Below the pieces are notes generated by a model. It worked only from the letters and a program-made list of their open reading frames with translations. It was not told the origin of the DNA and did no database searches. Positions 56,901-64,000 of a stretch of DNA of 64,000 nucleotides are shown here, piece by piece; within the stretch, counting starts at the first letter, position 1; each line of letters starts with the position of its first letter. Position numbers and translations under genes: made by a program. Source of the DNA: Clostridia bacterium (GTDB taxonomy: Bacteria; Bacillota; Clostridia; Christensenellales; Borkfalkiaceae). The stretch covers positions 1 to 64,000 of the forward strand of contig JAGHJS010000060.1 in NCBI GenBank assembly GCA_017886545.1. Reading direction: 5' to 3'.

Positions 56901-57125
56901 ATGAAATCCGTCAAAATTTCTCTCGAAATGGCACAAAAGGTAAAAGACTTCGTGAAGATCGTGCAGGACTACCCGTACGAGATCCTTCTCAAGAGCGACA
57001 AATACGTCGTCGATGCGAAATCCATCCTCGGCATTTTCAGCCTCGACCTCTCCAAGCCGCTCACCGTTGAGATCTATTCGGACGACTGCGCCGATCTTTT
57101 GAAATCGCTCGAAGCATTCGCATAA
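56901..57125 (+). CDS. HPr-like protein lacking the PTS histidine
   Basis: The 74-residue protein has the HPr core around the regulatory serine (DAKSILGIFSLD, Ser41 corresponding to Ser46) and the usual length reduced by about ten residues. The segment that should hold the phosphorylated His15 (HARPA) is replaced by MAQKVKDFV, so it cannot carry PTS phosphate. It resembles Crh in keeping only the serine, and may act in HPr-kinase or CcpA-type signalling. GGAGG precedes the ATG. Confidence 0.85.
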   Translation: MKSVKISLEMAQKVKDFVKIVQDYPYEILLKSDKYVVDAKSILGIFSLDLSKPLTVEIYSDDCADLLKSLEAFA

Positions 57126-57169
57126 GGGCACGCGGCGCGGCTTGCCGCGCGGAACACGGATGACACAAG

Positions 57170-57200
57170 ATCCGCTTTTTCCTCAAAAAGCGGATTTTTT
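57170..57200 (+). terminator. Terminator of the HPr-like gene
   Basis: An 11-bp perfect stem (57170-57180 with 57185-57195) followed by TTTTTG. Confidence 0.92.
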
Positions 57201-57235
57201 GTCCGCACTTCTATTTTTGACACAGGATATCCCCC

Positions 57236-57760
57236 ATGCAGATCCAGGGCGAAACTTTCGTTAACAAACTCATAGTATTGTTCGTGTTCGACAAAATGGA
57301 GAGCGCCCTTTCCGAAAGGACGATCGTCGACATGTGCTCTACGAGCAACGACTGGATCAACTACATGGATTGCGTGATGATCATTTCGCAGCTTCTGGAG
57401 GACGGGTTCATCTGTACCGTGGACGTGAACGACGACACGCTGTACAGCATCACGCCCGACGGGCGCGGATGCCTTGCGAATTTTTACATCAACATTCCCA
57501 AGAGCACGCGCGAAGAGATCTCCGTCTTCGTCAAAAACAACAGCGCGCGCTACCGCAACAGGCAGGAGTGCAAATCCGACTATTATCAGAACAAAGACGG
57601 GACTTATACGGTGTTTTTGCGCATCCTCGCCCCTGCGCAGCCCTTGCTGGAACTGAAATTTGTTGTGCCCGACAGAAAAACGGCACAGAATATCTATAAA
57701 AAATGGGAGCTGAAGGCGGCGGACGTTTACGCCGTCATCTATGAAAATCTGGTCGACTGA
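57236..57760 (+). CDS. DUF4364 family protein
   Basis: The 174-residue protein matches the DUF4364 family of Clostridia: an N-terminal winged-helix-like part (residues 8-75, with LIVLFVFDKMESALSE, and LLEDGFI, YSITPDGRGCL) and a C-terminal alpha/beta part. It may bind DNA, but no target is known. AGGA lies before the ATG. It is followed by the TSCPD gene 35 bp on, probably one transcript up to the terminator at 58082. Confidence 0.88.
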   Translation: MQIQGETFVNKLIVLFVFDKMESALSERTIVDMCSTSNDWINYMDCVMIISQLLEDGFICTVDVNDDTLYSITPDGRGCLANFYINIPKSTREEISVFVKNNSARYRNRQECKSDYYQNKDGTYTVFLRILAPAQPLLELKFVVPDRKTAQNIYKKWELKAADVYAVIYENLVD

Positions 57761-57795
57761 GCGCGGGCGCGCGCCGGCGGCCGTCTGAGGGAGCA

Positions 57796-58068
57796 ATGTT
57801 TACTTATACTACCAGAGGCACTTGTTCGCGTCAGATCTTGTTCGACGTGGACGAAGAGAACCGTCTGCACAACGTGAAATTCATCGGCGGGTGCAGCGGG
57901 AATTTGCAGGGCATAGCAAAACTCGTGGAAGGCAGGGACCTCGACGAGGTGCAGCGGACGCTCAAAGGCATCAAATGCAAGGGCAACACCTCCTGCCCCG
58001 ACCAGCTTTCGCGCGCGATCGCTCAGTACAAAGAGCGGATGAACGCACGCGCGGAACAGACAACGTAA
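57796..58068 (+). CDS. TSCPD-domain protein (TIGR03905 type)
   Basis: The 90-residue protein has the TSCPD domain: FIGGCSGNLQGIAKLVEG in the middle and the name motif SCPDQLS near the end. The domain occurs at the C-terminus of some ribonucleotide reductases and as stand-alone proteins of unknown role. Four cysteines may form a metal or redox site. GAGGGAG precedes the ATG. Confidence 0.9.
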   Translation: MFTYTTRGTCSRQILFDVDEENRLHNVKFIGGCSGNLQGIAKLVEGRDLDEVQRTLKGIKCKGNTSCPDQLSRAIAQYKERMNARAEQTT

Positions 58069-58081
58069 ATACGGAACAGAC

Positions 58082-58112
58082 GCCGCCGCGGATCGATTTG
58101 ATCCGCGGCGGC
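58082..58112 (+). terminator. Terminator of the DUF4364-TSCPD pair
   Basis: A 13-bp perfect stem (58082-58094 with 58100-58112) followed by ATTTCTTTT. Confidence 0.88.
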
Positions 58113-58181
58113 ATTTCTTTTCCTCATTATATGGAGAGCTTTCCGACGCATCCGCTCACGCGGGCGGAAGAAAGCCCCCTT

Positions 58182-59291
58182 TTACGGCTTCGACGCAATG
58201 ACCTTGTTGTTGCGGGCGATCATATTGAGATACCCGTCGATGGTGCGCAGGTACGCGTCGCATTCGCCCTGCCGCTGCGAAAAGGAGCGGTAGCGCGCAA
58301 GGTAGGTCTTGATCTGCGCGACGATGTTCACGAGGGAACGGAACAGCTCGAACACCGTGAACTTGTAGAACTTGTCGTCGCGGATGGCGACCACCCAGGC
58401 GGACGGATGCAGGATCTTGCTCGCGCTCGCGTACGCGGCGTGCCGCGCCGTCTGCCCCGCTGCCTTTTGCAGGCCGTCTTTGAAGTTCAGGCGGTACTCC
58501 TTGCCGTACCCTTCGCAAAAGCCGTCCAGATGCACCAGCCAGCCGTAATTGACGTAAGCGTTGCGCTCCTTGATGCCGTACTTTTTGCACTCCTCCGAAA
58601 GGCGCGCCTGCACCGCTTCGGCGTCGGGGTTGTGTTCGAGGTCGAAAAACTCCATGTGCCGCACGTATTCGAAGAACATCTCGTCCCCTTTCGTATTCAG
58701 CACGATGAGCACGCATTCGAGTTCGTGCAGATGCCGCCAGAGGATGACCGCGTCGCAGCTGTTGCCCGCCGCGAGCAAAGCGGCGATGCTCTTCGCCGTA
58801 ACGAGCGACTTTTTGAAAAGGTTGTTGATGCCGAGCATGCGCCTGTCCTCCCCGCGGAAGGAACCGAGCACGAACAGCGAATAGCTGCACGCCATGTTGT
58901 AGGCGGCGATCTCGGGGGAGTACGGCGAAGTGTTCGAACGCTTTTCAACGTTCAGGTGCTCGTTGATGACGATGTACACGGCGACGTCGCGCACGAGCAC
59001 GGCGCGGTAGTTTTCGTCCGCCTCGAGCTTTTCCACCGTTTCGGGCGGCAGGTGCGAGGTATGAAAGCGATGGTAGTAGAACACATAACTGACCACTTCG
59101 TCCAGCCGAGCGCCGTCCAGCGGGTGCAGGCGGATCTTGCGCCGCTTCAGCTCTTCGATATACTGTTTGCGCACGAGCGCGTACATCTCGCGCAGAAATT
59201 CCGCATGCGGCTGCGTGCCCGTGACGCGCGCCAACCTTGCGAGCTGGGCGTCAAACAGGTTTTCTTCCATGCGGTCTAAAATGCTTGGCAC
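58182..59291 (-). CDS. Helical protein of unknown function (DUF5677-like?)
   Basis: The 369-residue soluble protein starts with GTG at 59291, supported by AGGAGG 8 nt upstream; an ATG 21 bp later is the alternative. It is helix-rich, with KKSLVTAKSIAALLAAGNS and LWRHLHELECVLIVLNTKG around residues 165-210, a layout reminiscent of DUF5677 proteins, and a C-terminal RYRSFSQRQGECDAYLR. No catalytic motif or membrane segment is visible. It is monocistronic and convergent with the TSCPD gene. Confidence 0.7.
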   Translation of the reverse strand: MPSILDRMEENLFDAQLARLARVTGTQPHAEFLREMYALVRKQYIEELKRRKIRLHPLDGARLDEVVSYVFYYHRFHTSHLPPETVEKLEADENYRAVLVRDVAVYIVINEHLNVEKRSNTSPYSPEIAAYNMACSYSLFVLGSFRGEDRRMLGINNLFKKSLVTAKSIAALLAAGNSCDAVILWRHLHELECVLIVLNTKGDEMFFEYVRHMEFFDLEHNPDAEAVQARLSEECKKYGIKERNAYVNYGWLVHLDGFCEGYGKEYRLNFKDGLQKAAGQTARHAAYASASKILHPSAWVVAIRDDKFYKFTVFELFRSLVNIVAQIKTYLARYRSFSQRQGECDAYLRTIDGYLNMIARNNKVIASKP

Positions 59292-59386
59292 GGAAAACGC
59301 CTCCTTTTTTCCGCAGTTTGCCCTATTATAACGCAAAAGCGCGGAAAAAGCAAGAGAACGAAGCCCCGCGCCGCCGCGCACGGGTC

Positions 59387-59415
59387 TTGACATTGCCGCG
59401 CCTTCGGAGTATAAT
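59387..59415 (+). promoter_or_regulatory. Consensus promoter of the aldo/keto reductase
   Basis: -35 TTGACA (59387-59392) and -10 TATAAT (59410-59415), 17-bp spacer, perfect consensus. Confidence 0.92.
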
Positions 59416-59460
59416 ACAGACAGACACAAAAAGCCGCTTTTATGCGGCAAGGAGAATACT

Positions 59461-60435
59461 ATGCAATACAGGAATCTCGGCAAGTGGGGACTGAAAGTGA
59501 GCGAGATCGCGCTCGGCAGCTGGATGACGGACCTGAACGGCGCGGGCGCGGCGGAGACCGCGCGGCAGTGCATCCGCGCAGCCTACGACGCGGGCGTGAA
59601 CTTTTTCGACTGCGCGGACGCGTACAGCGGCGGCGAGGCGGAAAAATTCCTCGGCACGGCGCTGCGCGATTACAGGCGCTCTTCGTACGTCGTCTCTTCC
59701 AAGGTGTTCTTCCCCATGGGGCGGGGCGCGAACGATTGGGGGCTTTCGCGCAAACATATCATCGAACAGCTGGACAACACGCTGAAAAACATGCGGCTGG
59801 ACTACCTCGACCTCTACTTCTGCCACCGCTACGACCCGACCACGCCCGTCGAAGAGACGCTGCAGACCCTTTCGGACATGGTCGCCGCGGGCAAGATCCT
59901 CTACTACGGCGTGAGCGAATGGTCGCCCGTGCAGCTGTGCAAAGCGTTTTCGACGGTCAAAGAACTGCACCTGCGCCCGCTCTCCGTCATTCCGCCGCAG
60001 TACAACATGGTCGACCGCTACATCGAGGACGAGATCGTAGCGATCTGCGCCGAAAACGGGGCAGGCATCGTGCCCTTCTCGCCGCTGGCGCAGGGGCTAC
60101 TGACGGGCAAGTACCGCAAGGGGCAGCCCCTGCCCGCAGGCTCGCGCGCGACGCACCAGGCGGACAGGCAGATCAACAACCTGCTCACCGACGAAAACCT
60201 GACCAAGGTGGACGAACTCTCCAAAATCGCGGACGGGCTGGGCGTGAGCCTTTCGGTGCTGGCGCTCGGCTGGATCCTGCGCCTGCCGCAGATCTCCTCC
60301 GTCATCACGGGCGCTTCCCGCCCCGAACAGCTGGAGGCGAACATCGCCGCGAGCGGGCTGCACATCCCGCAGGAAGCGCTGGACGAGATCGAACGCATCC
60401 TCAACTACCATCCGTTTGTGAGGAAGATCGGGTGA
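59461..60435 (+). CDS. Aldo/keto reductase (potassium-channel beta-subunit-like)
   Basis: The 324-residue TIM-barrel enzyme has the catalytic tetrad parts DCADAYSGGEAE (Asp, Tyr), SSKV (Lys) and LYFCHRYD (His). The NADPH-binding C-terminus includes SPLAQGLLTGKY and SSVITGASRPEQLEAN. The order and the FFPMG/NDWGLSR stretch resemble the channel beta-subunit/YghZ subgroup. The substrate aldehyde is unknown. AAGGAG precedes the ATG. Element B follows 5 bp after its stop. Confidence 0.93.
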   Translation: MQYRNLGKWGLKVSEIALGSWMTDLNGAGAAETARQCIRAAYDAGVNFFDCADAYSGGEAEKFLGTALRDYRRSSYVVSSKVFFPMGRGANDWGLSRKHIIEQLDNTLKNMRLDYLDLYFCHRYDPTTPVEETLQTLSDMVAAGKILYYGVSEWSPVQLCKAFSTVKELHLRPLSVIPPQYNMVDRYIEDEIVAICAENGAGIVPFSPLAQGLLTGKYRKGQPLPAGSRATHQADRQINNLLTDENLTKVDELSKIADGLGVSLSVLALGWILRLPQISSVITGASRPEQLEANIAASGLHIPQEALDEIERILNYHPFVRKIG

Positions 60436-60440
60436 TAGAT

Positions 60441-60755
60441 TCACGCATTCCTCGCGCAAAGGCGCTGCGGAATGCCGTGAGTTTAAGGGGCAACCGCCGC
60501 TCTTACGAGACAGCGGTTTCTCCCTCTTTCGGGCACTTTTCAGGGCACACCGTTATAGAAGTGCCCGAAATTCACCCTCTTCCGTCACGCTTTCCGCAAA
60601 GCGCAATGGGCAAAAGCAAAAAGCGTGGGTTTTTGCTTTTGCAAAAAATTATTTAAGTGCGGCGCATTCACCTTTCCCCAATAAGCCGAAAGTTTTCGGC
60701 AAATTGAGTGCGCTTGCAAAAAGTGTGATTTTTGCAAGCGCAATTTGATTATTGG
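60441..60755. repeat. Structured intergenic element B
   Basis: In plus-strand order: hairpin 60441-60480 (11-bp stem with one bulge, TC/TGC internal loop, inner GCGC stem); shared box CAACCGCCGCT (60491-60501) with a CCGCT/AGCGG hairpin; 60527-60570 (12-bp perfect stem around TTCAGGGCACACCGTTATA, 60539-60557); a first module at 60588-60642 (hairpin, then a 13-bp stem with loop GCGTGGG); and a second module at 60678-60755 (CCAATAA/TTATTGG outer stem, GCCGAAA hairpin, AAATT/AATTT and GCGC stems, loop GTGTGA). Boxes match element A; stem sequences do not. Confidence 0.8.
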
Positions 60756-60770
60756 AAAGGAAGTACCTTA

Positions 60771-60990
60771 CGTCATCCTGAGCGGAGCGGCGGGCTTCCT
60801 TCCCGTCATCCTGAGCGGAGCGGCGGGCTTCCTTCCCGTCATCCTGAGCGGAGCGAAGCGGAGTCGAAGGATCTCTATGATAATAATGACGATATTCGTA
60901 TAGAGATCCCTCGACAAGCTCGGGATGACAAGGGGAGAGGCTGCCACTCCGTGTCACCCTGAGCGGAGCGGCGGCTCCGCTCGAAATGAC
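60771..60990. repeat. CTGAGCGGAGC repeats: 33-bp tandem array and inverted copies
   Basis: Three units starting CGTCATCCTGAGCGGAGC begin at 60771, 60804 and 60837 (period 33). The third continues into GTCGAAGGATCTCTAT and is matched by an inverted copy ending GGGATGAC at 60929, giving a long inverted repeat (60838-60929). A further unit with its own GAGCGGAGC/GCTCCGCTC stem lies at 60953-60990. Confidence 0.85.
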
Positions 60991-61061
60991 GCCGAGGGAG
61001 AACACGCCTTCGAAATGGCACGGGCATGCAGCAAATGCAGACGTATGCCCACCGCAAAGCG

Positions 61062-61104
61062 ACCGCCCGCCGCAGGGTTTCCCTGCGGCGGGCGGTTTTG
61101 TTTC
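61062..61104 (+). terminator. Strong terminator-like hairpin, plus-strand orientation
   Basis: A 16-bp perfect stem (61062-61077 with 61081-61096) is followed by TTTGTTTC on the plus strand. The nearest plus-strand gene ends 630 bp upstream, so a plus-strand transcript may cross element B and the repeats. On the minus strand it follows asnA without a T-run. Confidence 0.7.
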
Positions 61105-61163
61105 ACATCAAATAAGCAGCCTGCCCGTTCCCGTCCTTTGTACCGGTACGCGCAGCACACCGC

Positions 61164-62147
61164 TCACATCAGCGGGATGTTGTGCAGTTTGCAGTCGTCT
61201 TCGTTCGCCTTATCCCAGACGGATACCTGCACTTCGCCGATGTGCTGTTTGTTCAGAAGGAACATGCACAGGCGCGACTGCCCGATGCCGCCGCCCATCG
61301 TGAGCGGCAGCTCCCCCGCCGCGAGCGCCTTGTGGAAAGGTAGGCGCAGGCGCTCCGTGCAATGCTCCGCCTCGAGCTGGCGGACGAGGCTCTTTTCGTC
61401 CACGCGGATGCCCATAGAGGAGAGTTCGAACGCGCAGTCCAAAACGGGATAATACAGCATGATGTCGCCGTTCAGCTCCCAGTCGTCGTAGTCGGGCGCC
61501 CTGCCGTCGTGCTTTTCGCCCGAATTGAGCTTTCCGCCGATCTGCATGATAAAGGTCGCGCCGTGTTCGCGCACATACGCCGTTTCGCGCTCCTTCGGCG
61601 TACGGTCGGGGTACATGTCCTCCAGCTGCTGCGTGGTGACAAAGCCGATCTCCTCGTCGAGGAAGTTATCGAGCGCGGGATACAGGCGGCAGATCTTTTC
61701 CGCCGTTTCACGCAGCGCCGCATAGATCTTTTTCACCGTCTCGCACAAAAACGCGCGCGTACGGTCGCCGCGGGTGATAACGACCTCCCAGTCCCACTGG
61801 TCGACGTACAGCGAATGCAGGCGATCCGGCGTTTCGTCACGGCGGATGGCGTTCATGTCGCAGTACAGCCCGAACCGCGGCCCGAAACGGTACTTCGCCA
61901 AAGCATAGCGCTTCCACTTTGCAAGCGAATGCACGACCTCCGCAGTCTCGCCCGTCGCGCCGATGTCGAAGGCGACGGGGCGCTCCACGCCGTTCAGATC
62001 GTCGTTCAGCCCGCTCGACTTCAACACGAAGAGCGGCGCGCTGATGCGCGTCAGGTTGAGCGCCGCCGAAAGCTGCGCTTCGAACTCGCGCTTGATCTGC
62101 GTGATGGCATGTTCTGTTTCAATGAGATTGAGTTTCGGTGTGTACAT
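61164..62147 (-). CDS. asnA: Aspartate-ammonia ligase
   Basis: The 327-residue enzyme is close to the 330 residues of E. coli AsnA and shares its class II synthetase-like fold motifs: VQVHxx-free start TEHAITQIKREFE, VDQWDWE, GGGIGQSRLCM and EVQVSVWD near the end. It makes asparagine from aspartate, ammonia and ATP. ATG at 62147 follows GAGGGAAG and lies inside the last 29 bp of the HAD gene, so the two are translationally coupled. Confidence 0.95.
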   Translation of the reverse strand: MYTPKLNLIETEHAITQIKREFEAQLSAALNLTRISAPLFVLKSSGLNDDLNGVERPVAFDIGATGETAEVVHSLAKWKRYALAKYRFGPRFGLYCDMNAIRRDETPDRLHSLYVDQWDWEVVITRGDRTRAFLCETVKKIYAALRETAEKICRLYPALDNFLDEEIGFVTTQQLEDMYPDRTPKERETAYVREHGATFIMQIGGKLNSGEKHDGRAPDYDDWELNGDIMLYYPVLDCAFELSSMGIRVDEKSLVRQLEAEHCTERLRLPFHKALAAGELPLTMGGGIGQSRLCMFLLNKQHIGEVQVSVWDKANEDDCKLHNIPLM

Positions 62148-62844
62148 ATGCTTCCCTCTGCGCCCGTTCGCCGAACAGGCGATAGTTTTCAAGTTCGGAA
62201 AAAGTACGGACGAACACGTCCGCCTCCGCCATGAGCTGCGGCGCCGTATCGCGCGCGGCTTCGTCGAACACCCCCACCGTGAACATACCCGCGCGCTTTG
62301 CGGCGCGAAGAGCGGTGAGGTTATCCTCGAACACGGCGCACTGCGCAGGCTCTGCGCCCAGTTTTTGCGCGCTCAGGAAAAAGATGTCCGTACAGCCCTT
62401 GTGCGCGCCCGCCTCGTCCACCGTGGTGAATGCGGAAAACAGCTCCCGTATGCCGCCCGCTTCCAGAACGGGCAAAAACAGCTCGGGCGCGGACGCCGTG
62501 GCAACGCCCAGCCGCACCCCCGCCGCATGCAGCGCGCGCACATACGCCTGTGCGCCTGCTTTGAAGTAGCGTTCCGCGTCCGCCGAAGCGTATTTTCCCG
62601 CGACCTGCGCGCGCCACTCCTCCAATACGGCGGGCACGCTCTCCTGCGGGAGATACTTCGCCACCGTGAATTCCGCGCTCGCGCGGAACCCGAGGTGCGC
62701 GATCTCTGCCTGGTAATGTTCGGGGACGGGCATATTGCGGCGAGCGAAGAACTCTTCGTCCACCTCCTGCCAGATGCGCATGCTGTCGATCAGCGTGCCG
62801 TCGAGGTCAAAGACCGCCGCCGTGAGCGTACCGCGTTTATTCAT
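62119..62844 (-). CDS. HAD-family phosphatase (beta-phosphoglucomutase-like)
   Basis: The 241-residue protein has HAD motif 1 FDLDGTLIDS (nucleophile Asp in residues 12-16), motif 2 ATAS, the lysine in AGAHKGCTD and motif 4 FEDNLTALRAAKRAGM. A helical cap lies between. It dephosphorylates a small phosphometabolite. No Shine-Dalgarno sequence is present; the -10 box ends 7 bp before the ATG, so the message is probably leaderless. asnA overlaps its 3' end. Confidence 0.9.
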   Translation of the reverse strand: MNKRGTLTAAVFDLDGTLIDSMRIWQEVDEEFFARRNMPVPEHYQAEIAHLGFRASAEFTVAKYLPQESVPAVLEEWRAQVAGKYASADAERYFKAGAQAYVRALHAAGVRLGVATASAPELFLPVLEAGGIRELFSAFTTVDEAGAHKGCTDIFFLSAQKLGAEPAQCAVFEDNLTALRAAKRAGMFTVGVFDEAARDTAPQLMAEADVFVRTFSELENYRLFGERAQREAYVHTETQSH

Positions 62845-62851
62845 ACTGTCG

Positions 62852-62880
62852 ATTATAGCACACATTCCGTAAAATGGCAA
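62852..62880 (-). promoter_or_regulatory. Promoter giving a leaderless HAD-asnA mRNA
   Basis: -35 TTGCCA (62880-62875) and -10 TATAAT (62857-62852), 17-bp spacer. The ATG begins at 62844, so +1 should fall on or next to it. Confidence 0.8.
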
Positions 62881-62911
62881 CCGCGCGCGGGGAAAAATTC
62901 CCCGCGCGCGG
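62881..62911 (-). terminator. Terminator of the DUF1989 gene
   Basis: A 14-bp perfect stem (62881-62894 with 62898-62911) directly abuts the -35 box of the next promoter. The T-run (TTGCCATTTT) is poor. Confidence 0.65.
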
Positions 62912-62990
62912 AAGAATGGCGCATTTTCCTGTTGTCCTTACCCCGTTCAGCGGGCGGCGAGCCGTTCCAAACAGGAATGTTCCATCGCGT

Positions 62991-63572
62991 TCAGTCCTCT
63001 ACCGCGATGAGCACGCCCGTGCACTTCCCGCCGTTGCACGCGCTTTCGGATACGCTGCATGCCGCAACGCCCAGCCGCACGTCCGCCTCCGCCAGCAAAA
63101 CGACCGTATCGCCCGCTTTGGACAGGGGCGCGGCGACCTTGCACGAGCCGTCCGCCGCGACCTGCGTGTTCATGAACAGGTTGACGGGGTGGATGATAGG
63201 CCTGCGGCTTTTCAGGCAGGCGTTGATGGTATCATGGCAATTCGGATGCCCCGCGCCGTTCCCGTAAAAAAAGTCGTACATCTCGGGGCGGCAGCACGGA
63301 TGCAGCAGATCGTGCACGCCCACGTCGTCGGACAGGACGCGGAACATCGGCGTGTACCGATTGGAATAGATGCGGTCCCCGACCCGCAGGCGCAGCGAAT
63401 CGTTGCAGTCGATCGTAACGCCCGTGGAGAGAAATTCATCCGGGTCGCCCGCCATCTCCGCAAAAAAGTCGACGACCTGCCCGCCCTCCGTATCCGTAAC
63501 GGCGATCTTCTGCCCCCTGCGCACTTCGATCGCCCGCCCGCTGCAGGGCGGGATCTCATATTCCAGACGCAT
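62991..63572 (-). CDS. DUF1989 (urea carboxylase-associated type) protein
   Basis: The 193-residue protein has the DUF1989 pattern: GQKIAVTDTEGGQVVDFFA, STGVTIDCNDSLRLRVGDRIYSN without its first residues, MFRVLSDDVGVHDLLHPCC, and HPVNLFMNTQVAADG. The family is linked to urea/guanidine metabolism and may bind zinc through His/Cys residues. No urea carboxylase genes are present here, so the role is open. ATG at 63572 follows GGAG. Confidence 0.88.
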   Translation of the reverse strand: MRLEYEIPPCSGRAIEVRRGQKIAVTDTEGGQVVDFFAEMAGDPDEFLSTGVTIDCNDSLRLRVGDRIYSNRYTPMFRVLSDDVGVHDLLHPCCRPEMYDFFYGNGAGHPNCHDTINACLKSRRPIIHPVNLFMNTQVAADGSCKVAAPLSKAGDTVVLLAEADVRLGVAACSVSESACNGGKCTGVLIAVED

Positions 63573-63619
63573 ATCTTTTTTCTCCGTTTCCTCTTTTTCG
63601 CCCGCGCCGCTTCTCCCGT

Positions 63620-64000
63620 TCACTCCACCGATTTGAGCGCTTCGGTCATGTTGACGCGGAGGATCTTGGGCAACAGCAGAAGGTCGACCGCCGCCACGAA
63701 CACGAGCACGAGCGCCGCGCTCAGAAGATACGAATACCACGCCACGTCCGACAGCGCGCCGAATTCGAGATAGGCGACCACGAACTGCACCAGCCCCACG
63801 CCGAGCGGGATGCCGATGCAGATGCCCATCACCGCCATGATGAGCACTTCGCGGTAGATGTACCCCGCCGCCTCCCTGCCGCGGTACCCGAGCACGCGCA
63901 GCGTGGCGATCTCGCGCACGCGCTCGCTGATGTCCATGTTCGTGAGGTTGTACACCACGAAGGCGCACAACAGCAGCGCGAACACGATGACAAGAAGGGA
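63620..64000 (-). CDS. FtsX-type ABC transporter permease, C-terminal part
   Basis: The gene runs off the right edge of the window. The visible 126 residues carry three membrane helices, the cytoplasmic loop VREIATLRVLGYRGREA typical of the FtsX domain, and an ending LPKILRVNMTEALKSVE (consensus RIxxMxPxEALRxE). It is the last transmembrane block of a MacB/FtsX-like exporter permease; substrate unknown. Confidence 0.85.
   Translation of the reverse strand, partial: SLLVIVFALLLCAFVVYNLTNMDISERVREIATLRVLGYRGREAAGYIYREVLIMAVMGICIGIPLGVGLVQFVVAYLEFGALSDVAWYSYLLSAALVLVFVAAVDLLLLPKILRVNMTEALKSVE

Noticed and set aside
1-64000. CRISPR array, prophage or restriction-modification island
   Set aside because: No regularly spaced 25-40 bp repeats with unique spacers, no cas, phage structural or R-M genes. 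The repeats seen are short tandem arrays without spacers.

Overview
The window comes from a GC-rich, probably endospore-forming member of the Bacillota (Clostridia). Evidence for this is a yunB sporulation gene, a pheST T-box leader, a DUF4364 gene, the secG-rnr-smpB neighbourhood, a ylxY-mlpA-like gene pair, ECF transport and RNase R. Promoters are sigma-A-like with a strikingly constant 17-bp spacer, and Shine-Dalgarno sites are strong. An uncultured gut lineage near Christensenellales would fit, but that is a guess. Most genes lie on the minus strand.

Layout. 1-0.4 kb: tandem repeats and tRNA-Glu(CTC). 0.5-17.5 kb: housekeeping genes (lipoprotein and membrane pair, acpP, tex, two DNA-repair genes, a NodB-like protein with an M16 peptidase, mutS2, a U32 protein, T-box-controlled pheST, yunB). 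17.6-22.5 kb: GH51 arabinofuranosidase, 1-phosphofructokinase, a Cys-rich C_GCAxxG_C_C protein and a plus-strand phosphopantetheinyl transferase. 22.6-41.9 kb: a glycan-use region. It holds three GxGYxYP-domain proteins, a sugar ABC importer (binding protein and two permeases, no ATPase), a 1350-residue Ig-like lipoprotein, a LacI regulator, a GH92 mannosidase, a ROK kinase and mannose-6-phosphate isomerase. 42-54.9 kb: methionine and homoserine genes (metA, metY, hom), smpB/rnr/secG, gpmI, ferritin, coaX and an ECF S-component. 55-64 kb: small conserved clostridial genes (NUDIX, a His-less HPr-like protein, DUF4364, TSCPD), an aldo/keto reductase, asnA, a HAD phosphatase, a DUF1989 protein and a truncated FtsX-type permease.

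How the parts fit. GH92, the GxGYxYP proteins, the ABC importer, the ROK kinase and ManA suggest release, uptake and phosphorylation of host- or plant-derived mannosides. Four AAAANCGNTTTT-type palindromes sit at the two main promoters of that region and are the likely LacI operators. MetA carries Glu111, the acetyl-CoA-type residue, which matches the nearby O-acetylhomoserine sulfhydrylase MetY.

The most unusual signal is a pair of dispersed intergenic elements at 42921-43303 and 60441-60755. Their loops and internal-loop motifs are conserved while the flanking stems differ in sequence yet stay base-paired. That is compensatory variation, as expected of an undescribed structured RNA or structured mobile repeat. 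Other unusual points are promoters that predict leaderless mRNAs, tandem copies of the mutS2 3' end, and an amber-interrupted lipoprotein.
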